Assembly (NCBI GenBank): GCA_025201805.1
Contig: MU619382.1
Coordinates: forward strand, 22,212 to 43,167
DNA from: Parasitella parasitica
Lineage: Eukaryota; Mucoromycota; Mucoromycetes; Mucorales; Mucoraceae
Length of the DNA: 20,956 nt
Direction of reading: 5' to 3'
Below the pieces are notes generated by a model that worked only from the letters and a program-made list of their open reading frames with translations, searched no databases and was not told the origin of the DNA. Positions 19,398-20,956 of the stretch are shown here, one piece after another (positions within the stretch are counted from its first letter, which is position 1; each line of letters opens with the position of its first letter). Position numbers and translations under genes: made by a program.

Positions 19398-20816
19398 TCA
19401 TGCGCCTTCGGAAACACTCGACATTCCCGCAACCAGCCTTTGTTCAGCTGTCATGTCAGTATTCCAGCGACTGGTATATTCGAGCTGGCTTCTTCTCTCG
19501 TCGCACCATTCTTTGACAGCAACACATTCAGCAGTAAACATGTCTCTAGTGATGCCCTCAAACGAATTGTCGAAAGCGTAAAAGTTGGTTTCATAGTCCA
19601 AGCGGCACAGATTTGGAAACAGTTTCAATAGACTTTCAAAACCAGGCTTTGATAAGGGCGTGGTCATATATTTTGTGATAGTCAGTTGACGAATTGAGGA
19701 GCCGGGTATAAACGAAGCTGCGTTACGCCTATTGTTGCAAAATATGGATTTGGGTATATCATAAGGCGAAAATCGTTTGGTCGTTGCTGCAGCCGTGGTC
19801 TCCCTTTTCTGTTTTTGCTCAGTTTCTTGCATAGACATGATACGCAGAGCTTCAAGCGCGGCCAAATCCGTGTTGGAGATACACGCCAAATCATACAATT
19901 CCAAGCAGTGCAGCTTCTGACATTTGGTCAGCAATTGCCAGAGCACATAGCCAGATATCCGACCTGCTGGTGATGATCCCGTCAACTGGCGACCCTCCCT
20001 GATGATTTCGGCATGACTCAGAACGTCACGAGACTTTAGTGAGCATAGAGTCAATGATTCCAGTGAAAGCCAGTGGCGAGAGATGGTGAGAAGAACTGCG
20101 TCGTCCATACCAGAGTGCGACCCATAGAAATGGCGCATACGAGGACACGCCGTAACAATAGCTTGCAATAAGCCAGAAGAGTGGATGCCCCTGTCGTGGT
20201 TGTCGCTGTATGTGAACGACTCCAACGCATGAGCATGGGAAGCAATTGAGCAGAACAGCTCTGTCATCTCTAGATCCAAAGTGCAGTTTTTCACCGTAAG
20301 GCCTTTCAGGGTAGTCGTATTGTTGCGTAGCAACTGAGCAATTGCGTCTGAGAACTCGTCGTGCAAATCGAAGTTGCGTTTCAAGTATTCATAGCGTCGA
20401 CGGTGAGGTTGTAGAGACGTGAGGAGGGAAAATAGCATGGGACCAGCATGGTGAGCTCGGTTGGAAAAGCGCACCGGCACTACAGTATCTTGGATAAATC
20501 TCGAATAGCAGCCGCTGATGGAAATTGATTTTACCCGGGAAGCGACGCTGACCAGCTTGTGCAATGCAAGCACCAGCGTTTTGTACTCCAGATTATCCAA
20601 TTCAACATGGCGATAAAGATAGGGTTCGTGACACACGCCATACCATTGTTTACAAACACTATTTTTTTGTTTTTTTTGTTTTTTCAAGCATGTAAAATGT
20701 CAGTGAAATCTACCTCTGTATGCAATTCATTTTGCTACATACCTTGCTATCAGCCAGCGTTCAGGCAGTGGAATGTAAGAAAATATGTCTAATAAAATCG
20801 TATCCGGAAGATTCAT
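19398..20816 (-). CDS. F-box protein with leucine-rich-repeat-like region
   Basis: Two exons on the minus strand, 20743-20816 and 19398-20658, giving 444 residues. The F-box is at the very N-terminus and is split by the intron: LPDTILLDIFSYIPLPERW, then LIASVCKQWYGVCHEPYLYR, the typical spacing of the Skp1-binding motif. The rest carries irregular LRR-like stretches (LKGLTVKNCTLD, LESLTLCSLKSRD, LHCLELYDLACIS, IRQLTITKYM), as in many fungal F-box/LRR proteins. It would serve as a substrate adaptor of an SCF cullin ligase; the substrate is unknown. Gln/Lys/Thr-rich loop EQKQKRETTAAATTKR interrupts the LRR region. The first ATG in frame is at 20816; the exon-2 frame continues upstream without an ATG, so the spliced model is preferred. 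Leader sequence right of 20816 is pyrimidine-rich on the transcript strand. Confidence 0.87.
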
Positions 20817-20956
20817 AAATGTGTAATCAGGCAAGAAAAATGGCCAAAAAGAATCGAAGTTTATATATCCCTTCTAATTTTCAGTTTGAGTCAAAGACTT
20901 TTGTGTTGGAAAGAGAGAAAGGACAGAACATCTGACTTTTTTTTCTTTTTTTTTTT

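Noticed and set aside
1-20956. tRNA, rRNA, CRISPR array or bacterial-type operon signals
   Set aside because: No tRNA A/B-box pairs or cloverleaf, no rRNA motifs and no regularly spaced short repeats were found; the genes are spliced eukaryotic genes.

Overview
This window looks like nuclear DNA of a filamentous fungus, probably an early-diverging one (Mucoromycota, perhaps Mucorales). Genes are split by short introns (about 49-150 nt, GTAAGT/GTATGT donors, CTAAC/CTGAC-like branch points). Intergenic DNA is AT-rich and full of homopolymers. The gene set (UBP6/USP14, a RMD5/GID2 RING subunit, COP9 subunit 8, an FLVCR-type SLC49 transporter) is intron-rich eukaryotic and unlike budding yeast, which is intron-poor and has a reduced COP9 complex. 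The taxon is inference; no rRNA, tRNA or mitochondrial marker was seen.

Layout. 1-1785 (-): N-terminal part of a giant HECT E3 ligase of the TOM1/HUWE1 family, running off the left edge. 1786-3091: divergent spacer. 3092-5066 (+): UBP6/USP14, the proteasome-bound deubiquitinase. 5109-6557 (-): RMD5/GID2, RING subunit of the GID/CTLH ubiquitin ligase, tail-to-tail with UBP6 with 42 bp between stops. 6558-12143: gene-poor block with an orphan first-exon-like ORF, a possible solo LTR, two diverged tandem copies of a roughly 1.48-kb unit of unknown nature, and a degenerate reading frame. 12144-12935 (+): COP9 signalosome subunit 8, with a GC-AG intron. 12958-14704 (-): SLC49/FLVCR-like transporter with a 13-nt microexon, 22 bp from the CSN8 stop. 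14705-16170: no gene seen. 16171-18091 (-): IQ-motif/coiled-coil protein of unknown role with coding microsatellites. 18092-19397: no gene seen. 19398-20816 (-): F-box/LRR-like protein.

How the genes fit together. Five of the seven recognisable genes belong to the ubiquitin system: a HECT ligase, a proteasomal deubiquitinase, a GID-ligase RING subunit, a subunit of the complex that deneddylates cullins, and an F-box substrate adaptor of the cullin ligases that COP9 regulates. They are on both strands and have separate promoters, so this is a neighbourhood and not an operon. Whether it is conserved or chance cannot be told from one window. Exon models below were built by hand from splice signals, reading-frame continuity and remembered family alignments.
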